NCBI GenBank assembly: GCA_944383685.1
Contig: CALWQM010000002.1
Coordinates: forward strand, 1-64,000
Length of the DNA stretch: 64,000 bases
Direction: 5' to 3'
Origin: an uncultured Clostridia bacterium
GTDB taxonomy: Bacteria > Bacillota > Clostridia > Christensenellales > UBA1242
Positions 17,191-24,804 of this stretch are shown here, piece after piece. A model generated the notes under the pieces. That model saw only the letters and a list, made by a program, of their open reading frames with translations. It was not told where the DNA came from and did not search any database. Within the stretch, counting starts at the first letter, position 1. Each line of letters starts with the position of its first letter. A program made the translations under genes and the position numbers.

Positions 17191-17610
17191 TTATCTTCCT
17201 AATAAAACTCTTGCTGCGTTAACGATTACACGGCCACCTTCCTCTAATGATGGTGAACCAGGTTCAAGTTCACTTGAGTCAACCAAACCATCAAGAACAT
17301 GGAATTCATTTAAGATAACAGGTAATACAATATTAAAGAATAAGATTAAAGCAATTGTTACAACGATTGATACAATGATATTGATTAATCTCTTTTTTGA
17401 TTCTTCACGTTGTTCACTTGAATCTGCTCTTGCCATTTTAACACCAACATAAACTGCGTAAACAGCACCACAAGCGCCAACCAAAATCAAAGCAATCCAT
17501 AAAACCCAGTTAATTGCATTTAACAAAGTGCCAATCCAGCTTGCATTTGCAACTTTTCCTGCTAAATCTCCCCAAGTTGCAATATCTTTAATTTTTAACA
17601 ACAAGTCCAT
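17191..17610 (-). CDS. Small two-helix membrane protein, TrbC/VirB2 or T4SS-pilin-like
   Basis: The 139-residue protein has two hydrophobic helices (about 30-55 and 85-112) joined by a short charged loop with MARADSSEQREESKKRLIN. This layout (helix, basic loop containing E/KK-R, helix) is seen in pilin-like conjugal-transfer proteins of the TrbC/VirB2 and T4SS-pilin type. No cleaved signal peptide is obvious. AAGGAGG lies 8 bases before the ATG, and promoter and terminator are both clear, so it should be strongly expressed on its own. No other secretion or conjugation gene is nearby, so a T4SS role is doubtful. It may be an abundant membrane protein of unknown role. Confidence 0.7.
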   Translation of the reverse strand: MDLLLKIKDIATWGDLAGKVANASWIGTLLNAINWVLWIALILVGACGAVYAVYVGVKMARADSSEQREESKKRLINIIVSIVVTIALILFFNIVLPVILNEFHVLDGLVDSSELEPGSPSLEEGGRVIVNAARVLLGR

Positions 17611-17679
17611 GAATCTTTCCTCCTTTAAATATTTTCCTCAAAACAAGAAGTTTTATTCTTAATTTTTGATTACATGCAT

Positions 17680-17707
17680 ATAATAACACATAAAAAATTA
17701 TTTTCAA
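17680..17707 (-). promoter_or_regulatory. Promoter of the pilin-like gene
   Basis: On the minus strand TTGAAA (17702-17707) and TATTAT (17680-17685) are separated by 16 bases. The leader is about 60 bases and ends in AAGGAGG. Confidence 0.65.
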
Positions 17708-17770
17708 AACAATTTTAACAATTTTTTTAAAATATTTTCAAAATATTTTTTATTTAGATATTATGTGACA

Positions 17771-17806
17771 AAAAAAAGATTTGTATGCATTCACACAAAT
17801 CTTTTA
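17771..17806 (-). terminator. Terminator of the Asn-rich micro-protein gene
   Basis: AAAGATTTGT (17775-17784) pairs perfectly with ACAAATCTTT (17795-17804) around a 10-base loop, and the minus strand continues into a run of Ts. Confidence 0.9.
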
Positions 17807-17839
17807 TTTTCATTATTAATTTTATCATTAAAGGCTTAA

Positions 17840-18034
17840 TTAAACAAGTTGACGGAAAACATTGTTGCAACAGCTTCCGCCCCAGTTATTGTTCCAGTTT
17901 CCATTCCAGTTATTATTGTTGCTTAAACCTAAAAGCAATAACAAGAGTATGTTGGTGTTGGTTGCAAGGTTAGTGTTGTTTGCAGAACTTAAAGTTGACA
18001 GCAAAAACACCCATAAAAAATCTTGTGATGACAT
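17840..18034 (-). CDS. Asn-rich micro-protein (64 aa)
   Basis: I do not recognise the family. The protein has a short hydrophobic start (DFLWVFLLSTL), a Thr/Asn stretch, a run of Leu (ILLLLLLGLS) and an Asn/Trp/Gly-rich segment (NNNNWNGNWNNNWGGSCC) with a vicinal Cys pair near the end. It is judged real because AAGGAGGAG lies 7 bases before the ATG and a strong terminator follows 34 bases after the stop. The composition recalls small spore-coat or cell-surface peptides, but that is only a compositional resemblance. It is monocistronic, between the pilin-like gene and the ArsR regulator. Confidence 0.72.
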   Translation of the reverse strand: MSSQDFLWVFLLSTLSSANNTNLATNTNILLLLLLGLSNNNNWNGNWNNNWGGSCCNNVFRQLV

Positions 18035-18200
18035 AAACTCCTCCTTTTCAACAAAAATGTTTAAAATAAGTCTTTATTTGCAGTGCGTAGATATCCCATT
18101 ATTTTGACTTTTTCTCTTTTGTTTGGCAAAATATTTATGTTTAGTGTTACATCTATTTTTATGCGCAAATAATTTTTGTTGACACAAAAAGGGGAAAGTG

Positions 18201-18539
18201 ATGGAAAAATTAATCAAATTAACAGAAAGAAATAAATATGAAGTGCTTAAAATTCTTCCAGATGACGAAGTTGTGGATAAGCTTGCACTCTATTTTCAAA
18301 ACTTTTCAGACCAAACAAGAATAAAGATTTTGTCTTGTCTTTCTATTATGGATATGTGTGTTAATGACATTTCACGTGTTTTAAACATAAATCAAACCAC
18401 AATATCTCATCAACTTAAAACCTTGAAAGACCAAGATTTAATCGACTATAAAAGAGAGGGGAAAATAATTATGTATCGGCTTAAATCTCAATATGTTAAT
18501 GATATGATGCTGTATGCGGTGAAGGTGACAGAGGCATAA
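18201..18539 (+). CDS. ArsR-family winged-helix transcriptional regulator
   Basis: The 112-residue protein has an ArsR/SmtB fold: LALYFQNFSDQTRIKILSCL is the dimer and helix region, NDISRVLNINQTTISHQLKTLKDQDLI is the helix-turn-helix, and YKREGKIIMYRL is the wing. These repressors usually leave DNA on binding metal or another signal. The classic metal site ELCVCD is not present; there is one Cys in MDMCVND, so the inducer cannot be predicted. A GTG lies one codon upstream, but GGGG spacing favours the ATG at 18201. The next gene, queH, has its own promoter, so its target is not obvious. Confidence 0.85.
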   Translation: MEKLIKLTERNKYEVLKILPDDEVVDKLALYFQNFSDQTRIKILSCLSIMDMCVNDISRVLNINQTTISHQLKTLKDQDLIDYKREGKIIMYRLKSQYVNDMMLYAVKVTEA

Positions 18540-18604
18540 GTTATTGTGAAAATAGAAATTGGAAGATTAAATTGCAAATTTGGTTAGTTAAGTTGATACA
18601 GAAA

Positions 18605-18684
18605 CAATATTAAGAGTTGCTGGCGCTTCTTCATGCAAAACTTTGGTTTTGCTTTTAATGTTGCGACAGCAACTCTTAACATTG
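18605..18684 (-). repeat. Second ATTAAGAG-linked hairpin element
   Basis: TTAAGAGTTGCTG (18610-18622) and CAGCAACTCTTAA (18667-18679) are perfect inverted repeats. They enclose an inner hairpin GCAAAAC/GTTTTGC (18635-18652) and partial GCG/CGC arms. Read on the minus strand it has the same grammar as the 16.8-17.0 kb array: short hairpin TTGC-TGTC-GCAA, linker CATTAAAAG, hairpin CAAAAC...GTTTTG, linker CATGAAGAA. It lies between the arsR stop and the queH promoter. Confidence 0.75.
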
Positions 18685-18698
18685 CCACTCTCTTTTAC

Positions 18699-18727
18699 TT
18701 TACAATTGGTGTTTGTTGTGCTATAAT
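18699..18727 (+). promoter_or_regulatory. Promoter of queH, leaderless arrangement
   Basis: TTTACA (18699-18704) and an exact TATAAT (18722-18727) are spaced by 17 bases. Expected initiation is at about 18734, three bases ahead of the ATG at 18737. Confidence 0.85.
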
Positions 18728-18736
18728 AAGCCCGTT

Positions 18737-19273
18737 ATGAAAAAGAAACTTTTTCTCCATTCTTGTTGTGGACCTTGTTCAACTGTTTGCATTGAAAGGC
18801 TTATTAACGATTACGATGTAACCGTGTTTTATTATAATCCAAACATATACCCTTTTGAAGAATATGAAAAAAGGAAGGAAGAGCAGAAGAAAGTTTGTAA
18901 ACATTTCAATGTTCCTGTTATTGATGGCGATTATAATGAAGAAAAGTGGCTTGAATTTGTGAAAGGCCTAGAAAATGAGAAAGAGGGTGGAAGTCGTTGT
19001 GAAAAATGCTTTTTCTACCGCTTGGAAGAAACTTGCAAAAAGGCGAAGGAACTTAATTTTGATATTTTTGGAACAACACTCACAGTAAGCCCACATAAAA
19101 GCACACCTATTATTAATAAGGTTGGAAATGAGCTGTCAGTGAAATATGATTTTCCATATTTAGAAGCAAGTTTTAAAAAACAAGATGGGTATTTAAGAAG
19201 TATCAATCTTTCAAAAGAAATGAATTTATATAGGCAAAACTATTGTGGTTGCCGTTTTTCTGTTAGGAGTTAA
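18737..19273 (+). CDS. queH: Epoxyqueuosine reductase QueH
   Basis: QueH (formerly DUF208) carries out the last step of queuosine synthesis in tRNA, reducing epoxyqueuosine, and is unrelated in sequence to QueG. The 178-residue protein has the conserved metal and cluster Cys pairs: SCCGPCS near the N-terminus, RCEKCFFYRL in the middle and the C-terminal YCGC. The start at 18737 is preferred over an ATG eight codons upstream, which would fall inside the -10 box. There is no ribosome binding site, and transcription should begin almost on the ATG. The next gene, a signal peptidase, starts 2 bases after the stop. Confidence 0.93.
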   Translation: MKKKLFLHSCCGPCSTVCIERLINDYDVTVFYYNPNIYPFEEYEKRKEEQKKVCKHFNVPVIDGDYNEEKWLEFVKGLENEKEGGSRCEKCFFYRLEETCKKAKELNFDIFGTTLTVSPHKSTPIINKVGNELSVKYDFPYLEASFKKQDGYLRSINLSKEMNLYRQNYCGCRFSVRS

Positions 19274-19275
19274 TT

Positions 19276-20142
19276 TTGAATTATAATAATGAGGAGTTTA
19301 TACAATATAATAAAAAGAAGAAAAAGAAAGAAACAAAATCAATAGCACTATATTTAACAACACATATAACCCTTTACATTGTTTTAATTTTTTTCCTTAT
19401 TTTTTTTGCATGGTACACATATTTTGTTGCAACCCATAGGTATTACATTGTTTATGGACCGTCCATGAAGCCAATTCTTAATGACACCATTGCTGACGAC
19501 AGGGCTGACCTTGGAACCGATGCTGTTTATGTTGATACCACTGGAAAAATAAAAGTTGGCGACATTGTTGTTATTGAAAATGTTTCAACTGAAAGTGAAA
19601 GTATAATTAAAAGAGTGGTGGCAGAAGAAGGTGATTTTGTGACCATTGCACAGGATAATGACGGCTATTACTATTTATATAAGATACAATCAGCATATAT
19701 CAAAGAAAATGCAGACGGTGAAATTGAAAGTTTACTAACTGATGATGAAGCAAAGGTCGTTGAAAACAAGCGTTTAACTGGTTACACTATTGAATACGAC
19801 AAATGGGCCAATGAAAATCCTGCTGGAAGAAGCTATCAAGGGGTCACTTACGATTCAAAATTTTATAATAAATTTATAGACGCTTATATAAAAGGGAATA
19901 ATAATTATAATTATTATATATCTTCAAATAATCTAATTTATTTTCAGGTTCCTGAAAATTACACCTTTTGCTTGGGGGATAACAGAGCTCATTCAAACGA
20001 TTCAAGATATTATGGTTTTATTTCAAAAGATGACATTGTTGGAAATGTTGATATAATTGTTTATGACTACTCTTTTGGAAATCAAGTTCTCGAAGTAATT
20101 AAATTCTATTATAAAGAAGTTGAAGAATTTTTTGCAAGATAG
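19276..20142 (+). CDS. lepB: Type I signal peptidase
   Basis: The 288-residue membrane protease removes signal peptides from secreted proteins. It has a Lys-rich N-terminus, one transmembrane helix (about 25-50), catalytic Ser63 in YGPSMKP, catalytic Lys112 in IIKRVVAEEGD and the conserved box GDNRAHSNDSR. An insertion at about 140-215, rich in Tyr and Asn, makes it longer than minimal S26 enzymes. The start is a TTG with TAGGAG 6 bases ahead, inside the end of queH, so it depends on the queH promoter. No other signal peptidase appears in this window. Confidence 0.93.
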   Translation: MNYNNEEFIQYNKKKKKKETKSIALYLTTHITLYIVLIFFLIFFAWYTYFVATHRYYIVYGPSMKPILNDTIADDRADLGTDAVYVDTTGKIKVGDIVVIENVSTESESIIKRVVAEEGDFVTIAQDNDGYYYLYKIQSAYIKENADGEIESLLTDDEAKVVENKRLTGYTIEYDKWANENPAGRSYQGVTYDSKFYNKFIDAYIKGNNNYNYYISSNNLIYFQVPENYTFCLGDNRAHSNDSRYYGFISKDDIVGNVDIIVYDYSFGNQVLEVIKFYYKEVEEFFAR

Positions 20143-20171
20143 TTAAAATTGTTTGGAATTTACGAATGTTT

Positions 20172-20204
20172 ATGCTATTATAATACTAGCATTTAGTGCT
20201 AAAT
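20172..20204 (+). promoter_or_regulatory. HU gene promoter with overlapping inverted repeats
   Basis: TATAAT at 20179-20184 is the probable -10 box; the -35 is weak. The box is framed by ATGCTA (20172-20177) and TAGCAT (20187-20192). A second palindrome, ATTTAG-TG-CTAAAT (20191-20204), follows directly, and TAGCA/TGCTA (20187/20197) form a third pairing. This looks like an operator covering the start of transcription. Confidence 0.5.
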
Positions 20205-20229
20205 TTATATCACAGAAAGGAGAATAAGT

Positions 20230-20505
20230 ATGAATAAAGGTGATTTCATTAAAGCAGTTGCTGATAAAGCAAATTGCACAATCAAGGATGCAGGAATTGT
20301 GTTTGATGCTATGGTTGACACAATCGTAAGTGTTCTTAAAGAAGGAGATAAAGTTGTTATCCCTGGTTTCGGTTCTTATGAACTTGTAAGCAAGGCTGCA
20401 ACAACAAAAATCAATCCTCTCACAAAGAAACCTGTTAAGGTTGCTGCTTGCAAACAACCAAAATTCAAATTTGGTAAAAGCTTTAAAGCAATTTTCAATG
20501 CTTAA
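20230..20505 (+). CDS. hup: HU-family nucleoid protein
   Basis: The 91-residue protein is a standard HU/IHF-type DNA-bending protein: MNKGDFIKAVADKA dimerisation helices, the GDKVVIPGFGSYEL core, and a shortened DNA-binding arm (TKINPLTKKPVKVAACKQPKFKFGK). The usual RNP tip of the arm is altered to INPLT, and the common arm R residues are partly replaced by K. AAAGGAG precedes the ATG. It is a single-gene unit with a strong terminator, as expected for an abundant protein. Confidence 0.95.
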   Translation: MNKGDFIKAVADKANCTIKDAGIVFDAMVDTIVSVLKEGDKVVIPGFGSYELVSKAATTKINPLTKKPVKVAACKQPKFKFGKSFKAIFNA

Positions 20506-20522
20506 TTGAATTTAAACCTTTT

Positions 20523-20554
20523 AAAAAAGACGCTTAAATTGCGTCTTTTTTTAT
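20523..20554 (+). terminator. HU gene terminator
   Basis: AAAAAGACGC pairs with GCGTCTTTTT around TTAAATT, followed by more Ts. Confidence 0.92.
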
Positions 20555-20673
20555 TTGTTTTTGCAAGTAAAAGTTTTAAGAAGTTTATTTGTGTCATAAA
20601 AACTTATTATAAATACGAATCTTTGTTTATTTGTAAACATAAAAAGAAAATTTAAAAATTCTTGAAAAATATC

Positions 20674-20722
20674 AAAAAAATGCGTGAAAATTAATTTTTT
20701 TGTAATTTTTACGCATTTTTTA
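20674..20722. terminator. Long hairpin terminator downstream of rubrerythrin
   Basis: AAAAAATGCGT and ACGCATTTTTT form the outer stem, with AAAATT/AATTTT continuing inside. A/T runs on both sides allow use from the minus-strand rubrerythrin gene, and possibly from the plus strand. Confidence 0.75.
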
Positions 20723-20738
20723 ATAAATATTTGCAAGA

Positions 20739-21350
20739 TTATTGGTTGAAACCTTTTTCACATTCTTCTTTATCTAGGTCGATTATGATATATCCTTGTG
20801 GGGCATGGCATAGTGGACAAGCTTTGAAACCTTCCTTTGAATTTTCAACATAACCACAAACTGAACATTTCCATTTGGTTGGTTCGTTGCGTTTATACAT
20901 CTTGTTGTGTTTATAAAGATTGCCCAAATAATCAAGCATTTTGTGATGTGTTTCTTCCACACGGGCAACCATTTCAAAAGATTTTCCAATGTCGGCAAAG
21001 CCTTCGTCATAAGCAATTTTTGCAAATGACGGATAAATGTTTTTTGCTTCGGAAAGTTCAATCAATGCTTCGCCAAGAAGTGATGTTTTAAGTTCAGGTG
21101 TTTCAAAAGGGTAGCCTGCTTCAATTGAAATATTTTTGCATTTTCCCGCTGACTTTTCCACGATGTAGTCATAAAAAATTTTTGCATGTGCCATTTCATT
21201 TTTAGCCAAAGTTTTCATTGTGTCACTGATAAATTGTTGGCTGTCTTGAAGCGCCATTTTGCTCATGAATTGATATCTTGCACCTGCTTGGCATTCTGCG
21301 GCAAAACTTCTTGCAAGATTTGTTTTTGTTACACTGTCATTAAATTCCAT
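20739..21350 (-). CDS. rbr: Rubrerythrin
   Basis: The 203-residue protein combines a ferritin-like diiron domain (two EExxH-like helices: AAECQAGARY, KNEMAHAKIF, ALIELSEAKN, RVEETHHKML) with a C-terminal rubredoxin knuckle (WKCSVCGY at about 163 and CPLCHAPQGY). It reduces hydrogen peroxide using electrons passed through the rubredoxin centre, and is an oxygen-defence protein of anaerobes. GGAG precedes the ATG. It is a single gene between two terminators. This supports an anaerobic lifestyle. Confidence 0.95.
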   Translation of the reverse strand: MEFNDSVTKTNLARSFAAECQAGARYQFMSKMALQDSQQFISDTMKTLAKNEMAHAKIFYDYIVEKSAGKCKNISIEAGYPFETPELKTSLLGEALIELSEAKNIYPSFAKIAYDEGFADIGKSFEMVARVEETHHKMLDYLGNLYKHNKMYKRNEPTKWKCSVCGYVENSKEGFKACPLCHAPQGYIIIDLDKEECEKGFNQ

Positions 21351-21465
21351 ATTTTTTCTCTCCTCTAACTAAATATTGCCCAATTAATGTTTATTATTCA
21401 TTTGCTTTTTTTTATTTTTTTGTTTACAATATAGATATAACTTTAACAAAAGGAAAGGAGTTAAT

Positions 21466-22245
21466 ATGTTTCTTGGAGATAAAGGAAAACCAACGAAGTA
21501 TCATACCATAAGAAAAAATTATTATCTTATAATTGATAACGAAAAAATGACAATAAACAAACTTATTGCAAAGCTTGGTTTTTACACCGTGCGCTATGAC
21601 GGCAAAATTAAGGAAGAAGAAGTTGTTTATGATACTGATAAAAAGTTATTGACAGGGGTTGGACTTATGCTTCGCAAAAAGATAACGCCTGAGAGAGCAT
21701 ATTTTTCCTTGATAAGAGTTAACAGCCTTGCAGATTCTTCACAAGTAAGAGAAAAGAAATCTTTTCTTGGTGAATGTGAAATCAATGATGCTCCAAAAGA
21801 TTTTCCAGTTCAAATTGCTGATGAGATAAACAACATTTTTAACAACCTTTTCACAATCAATCTTGTTGACATTGTTAAGCATTGCGAAGAATATATAAGG
21901 ATAGAAATTAAGGGAAATAGATACAAGATCATAAGCGGAACTGGTTACGAAATGACCTGCTCTTTTGAAGATTTAAAGATTAGAGATGTGCGAACTGGCA
22001 GGAAGGGTAAAAAGAGAATTTTCTCAATCAAAATGGAAGATGACCCAAATTATGAAATGGAAAGGGCACATGTTGACAAAATAATTGCAAGATATTGCAA
22101 AGAACTTGCACCTGTAAGAAAAAATAGATTTGAAATTGCAGAAACTGTGGTGAAAGAAAGAGAAATTTCACCAGAAGAACTTAAAAAGCAAAAGAAAGAA
22201 GCAAAGGAAAATCGAAAAAAGAAGAAGCAACCTGTTGAAGAGTAA
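21466..22245 (+). CDS. CYTH-like domain protein (259 aa)
   Basis: The best clue is EEEVVYDTDKKLLTGVGLMLRKK (about 51-73), which resembles the CYTH/triphosphate-tunnel strand pattern of an acidic run, DT, LL, then a basic LRxR-like strand. A later stretch, YKIISGTGYEMTCSFEDL followed by KKRIFSIKM, could supply the second half of the barrel. The canonical N-terminal ExExK is missing, so catalytic activity is unlikely or altered. The last 40 residues are very rich in Lys and Glu. AAAGGAG precedes the ATG. It is a single gene ending in a terminator that overlaps its last codons. The family call is tentative. Confidence 0.6.
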   Translation: MFLGDKGKPTKYHTIRKNYYLIIDNEKMTINKLIAKLGFYTVRYDGKIKEEEVVYDTDKKLLTGVGLMLRKKITPERAYFSLIRVNSLADSSQVREKKSFLGECEINDAPKDFPVQIADEINNIFNNLFTINLVDIVKHCEEYIRIEIKGNRYKIISGTGYEMTCSFEDLKIRDVRTGRKGKKRIFSIKMEDDPNYEMERAHVDKIIARYCKELAPVRKNRFEIAETVVKEREISPEELKKQKKEAKENRKKKKQPVEE

Positions 22246-22259
22246 CTTCTTCTTTTTTT
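22215..22259 (+). terminator. Terminator overlapping the 3' end of the CYTH-like gene
   Basis: AAAAAAGAAGAAG (22215-22227, coding for the Lys-rich tail) pairs with CTTCTTCTTTTTT (22246-22258) after the stop. The loop of 18 bases holds the last codons and the stop. Confidence 0.7.
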
Positions 22260-22294
22260 ATTCTTAAAAAGTTTTTCCTATCATATATTAAAGT

Positions 22295-23851
22295 GTGGAA
22301 AAGAAAAAACTTACTTTTGGAACTAAACTTTGTTATGGTATTGGTAATCTTGGCTATGGCAGTATGGGACAAACTGTCAACAGTTTTATCATGTTTTTTG
22401 CCACAAGTGTTATGGGGATTTCTGGGGTTTTGGTGGGTGCTACCATTGCGGTGACATCTTTGTGGGATGGGCTTTCCGACCCAATTATTGGGTATTTTTC
22501 GGACAGAACAAAAAATAAGTTTTTTGGCAGGCGACTTCTTCATATGCTTATTGCATCATTTTTGCTTGCCATTTGTAATATTTTGCTTTGGACATGCCCA
22601 ATTGAAAAAGGTTCTAATATGGCGATTGCATGGCTTATGGGGTTTCTCTTATTGCAAGAAACATTCAACACATTTTTTGCAACTCCATATTCTGCGCTTT
22701 GCATTGACATTGCACCAGACTATAACGACCAAACAAAAATGCAAAGTTTTAAGTCTGTGTTTTACATCTTGGGCATGATTATGCCAAGCATTTTGATGTA
22801 TATCTTTATGCCGTCTGCAAGCATTGGAATGCAAACTCAATTCAATAAAGATGGGTATATATACATTGCAATAGTAAACTCTGCACTTGTTATTTTGTGC
22901 GGGCTAATATCAGTTTTTGGAACAAGAAAAAGAGTTGTTTCAATGCCAAATTATGATAAAAGTGCAGTTGAAGAAGAAAATGAACTTAAAAATTTGGAAA
23001 ATAAAACAAATGAAACCACTCAAAAAAGTGAAGGTAAAAGAAAAAAGAAATTTAGTTTTAGAAAAGAAAAGCACAATAGTTCCGGTGAAACAAAACAGGG
23101 GTTTGGAAAAATTATTGGCGGATATGTTGACACATTAAAGAAAAAGGAATTTAGAACGGTGATGCTTGGTTATTCAGTTTCCCTGATTGCATCAATTTTC
23201 ATAACTTCTGTTGGCATGCATCTGTTTACATTTTGTTACCACTTTTCAAGTTCACAGATTTCAATTATTATGATATGTCTTTTTGGTGGGGCAATTTTAT
23301 CGCAATTATTGTGGGTAAATATGGTAAAAAAATATGATAAAAAGCAAACTTTGATTTTTGCACTATGTTTGTTGCTTGTTGGCATTGCACTCACAAGTGT
23401 GACTTTTCTTTTCAGGACTTATTGTTCAAGTGATTTTATCTTTTGGTTTGTTCTTCCATGTATTTTTGTTTGTGGACTTGGTTCGGGAGCATTATATTCA
23501 TTACCACATTCAATGTATGCTGACGTTGTGACAATGGAGCAGTTTAAGACAAAAGAAAATAATGCTGGAAGATACACTGGATACTATACCTTTACTTACA
23601 ACTTCACAAATTCAGTCACACTTTTGATAATTGGAGTCTTGCTTGATTTAATTAAATTTGATTCAACTGAACCTGTTCAAGCATTGTCGGTTCAAGCGGG
23701 ACTTGGCAAGATTGTCTTTTTTGGAAGTGCCATAGCAATAAGTGTTGCTATCCTTATATTTTCAACTTATAAAATAAAAAGGGCTGATGTTTTAAAAGTT
23801 CAAATAAAGGAAATTGAAAAAGAAGAGAAAGTTGAAAAAATTAAAAATTAA
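22295..23851 (+). CDS. GPH-family sugar:cation symporter (MFS)
   Basis: The 518-residue, 12-helix transporter belongs to the glycoside-pentoside-hexuronide symporter family: GIGNLGYGSMGQ opens it and DGLSDPIIGYFSDRTKNKFFGRR is the family signature loop. A long charged cytoplasmic loop at about 215-270, rich in Lys and Glu, separates the two six-helix halves. Such proteins import sugars with a cation, but the substrate cannot be told and no sugar enzyme lies nearby. The start is a GTG at 22295 with no ribosome binding site. A TATATT box at 22284-22289 would start transcription at or next to this codon. Confidence 0.88.
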   Translation: MEKKKLTFGTKLCYGIGNLGYGSMGQTVNSFIMFFATSVMGISGVLVGATIAVTSLWDGLSDPIIGYFSDRTKNKFFGRRLLHMLIASFLLAICNILLWTCPIEKGSNMAIAWLMGFLLLQETFNTFFATPYSALCIDIAPDYNDQTKMQSFKSVFYILGMIMPSILMYIFMPSASIGMQTQFNKDGYIYIAIVNSALVILCGLISVFGTRKRVVSMPNYDKSAVEEENELKNLENKTNETTQKSEGKRKKKFSFRKEKHNSSGETKQGFGKIIGGYVDTLKKKEFRTVMLGYSVSLIASIFITSVGMHLFTFCYHFSSSQISIIMICLFGGAILSQLLWVNMVKKYDKKQTLIFALCLLLVGIALTSVTFLFRTYCSSDFIFWFVLPCIFVCGLGSGALYSLPHSMYADVVTMEQFKTKENNAGRYTGYYTFTYNFTNSVTLLIIGVLLDLIKFDSTEPVQALSVQAGLGKIVFFGSAIAISVAILIFSTYKIKRADVLKVQIKEIEKEEKVEKIKN

Positions 23852-23965
23852 TAAAAATATTTTAAAAAAATATAAAAAAAATATGATAAAAAATCAAATT
23901 TTTAAGCATTTTTTGGTATTTGATAAATATTTTTAATTATTTTTTAATTAATTTGTAAAATAAAT

Positions 23966-23997
23966 AAAAAATGGTTTAAAAATTACCATTTTTATTT
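23966..23997. terminator. Bidirectional terminator between transporter and comF copy 2
   Basis: AAAAATGGT pairs with ACCATTTTT, with A/T runs on both sides, in an extremely AT-rich convergent gap. Confidence 0.8.
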
Positions 23998-24018
23998 TAT
24001 ATATATTTTCAAAAAAAA

Positions 24019-24804
24019 TTAATTTATTTTGATTTTATTTCTTGCAACGGCCGTAACATAAACATTTCTTACTTGTTGTTTTAATATTTTTGAACACTCA
24101 TCAACAGTTGCACAAGTTGTTATGATATCATCAACCAAAAGACAATTTTTGTTTTTGATTTCATCTTTTTTAATAAGCCTAAATGAGCCTTTCACGTTTT
24201 CGCTTCTTTCTTTATAATTTAACTTTTTTTGAGGTCTGGTCTCTTTAATTTTCTCTAAACAATCAATGACGGGAAGGTTTGTAAGTTCTCCAAGTTTTAA
24301 AGCAATTTGTTTAGATTGATTGAAAGACCTTTCTTTAAGTCTTTCCTTTGTTATTGGAACAAAAGTGATAAAATCAAAATGTTTAAAATTTTCGCCAATG
24401 TAATCATAGATAATTTTTGCATATCCTTTTGCAAGATATCTTTTATTATCATTTTTGTAAGATATTAAGCTTGAACGCAAAATGCCTTCATAAATAAGAG
24501 GACAATATATCTTTTGAAAATTTCTTTTATTTCTTTGGCAGTTGTCACAGATTGTGGCTTCATTTTGAATTGGCTCATCACAAATTTTACAGCGGTGGGA
24601 ATTATTGAAATGTAAAAATTTTTTACAACTATTGCAATAAGGTTGTTCATAAAAATGAGAAATATCTTTTCCGCAAAAGATACATTTTATATCCTCAGGA
24701 AAAAGATATTTTTCAAAAAATGTTGAAATTTTCTTTAAAAAACAAGAAAATTTTGAGTTTTTATCGTTATTTTTATTATTTTTGCTTTTGTTTTTAATTT
24801 CCAT
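24019..24804 (-). CDS. comF: ComF family phosphoribosyltransferase-like protein, copy 2
   Basis: The 261-residue paralogue of the protein at 382-1155 shares the same four CxxC pairs, the IKCIFCGKDI block, the DNKRYLAKGYA and DFITFVPIT blocks, and the altered PRPP loop VDDIITTCAT with Cys in place of Gly. The start is ATG 24804, which overlaps the last codons of recD2 by 11 bases; a start 12 codons upstream would overlap more and has no better ribosome binding site. Co-transcription with the helicase suggests a joint role in handling incoming or damaged DNA, but this is inference. Confidence 0.9.
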   Translation of the reverse strand: MEIKNKSKNNKNNDKNSKFSCFLKKISTFFEKYLFPEDIKCIFCGKDISHFYEQPYCNSCKKFLHFNNSHRCKICDEPIQNEATICDNCQRNKRNFQKIYCPLIYEGILRSSLISYKNDNKRYLAKGYAKIIYDYIGENFKHFDFITFVPITKERLKERSFNQSKQIALKLGELTNLPVIDCLEKIKETRPQKKLNYKERSENVKGSFRLIKKDEIKNKNCLLVDDIITTCATVDECSKILKQQVRNVYVTAVARNKIKIN

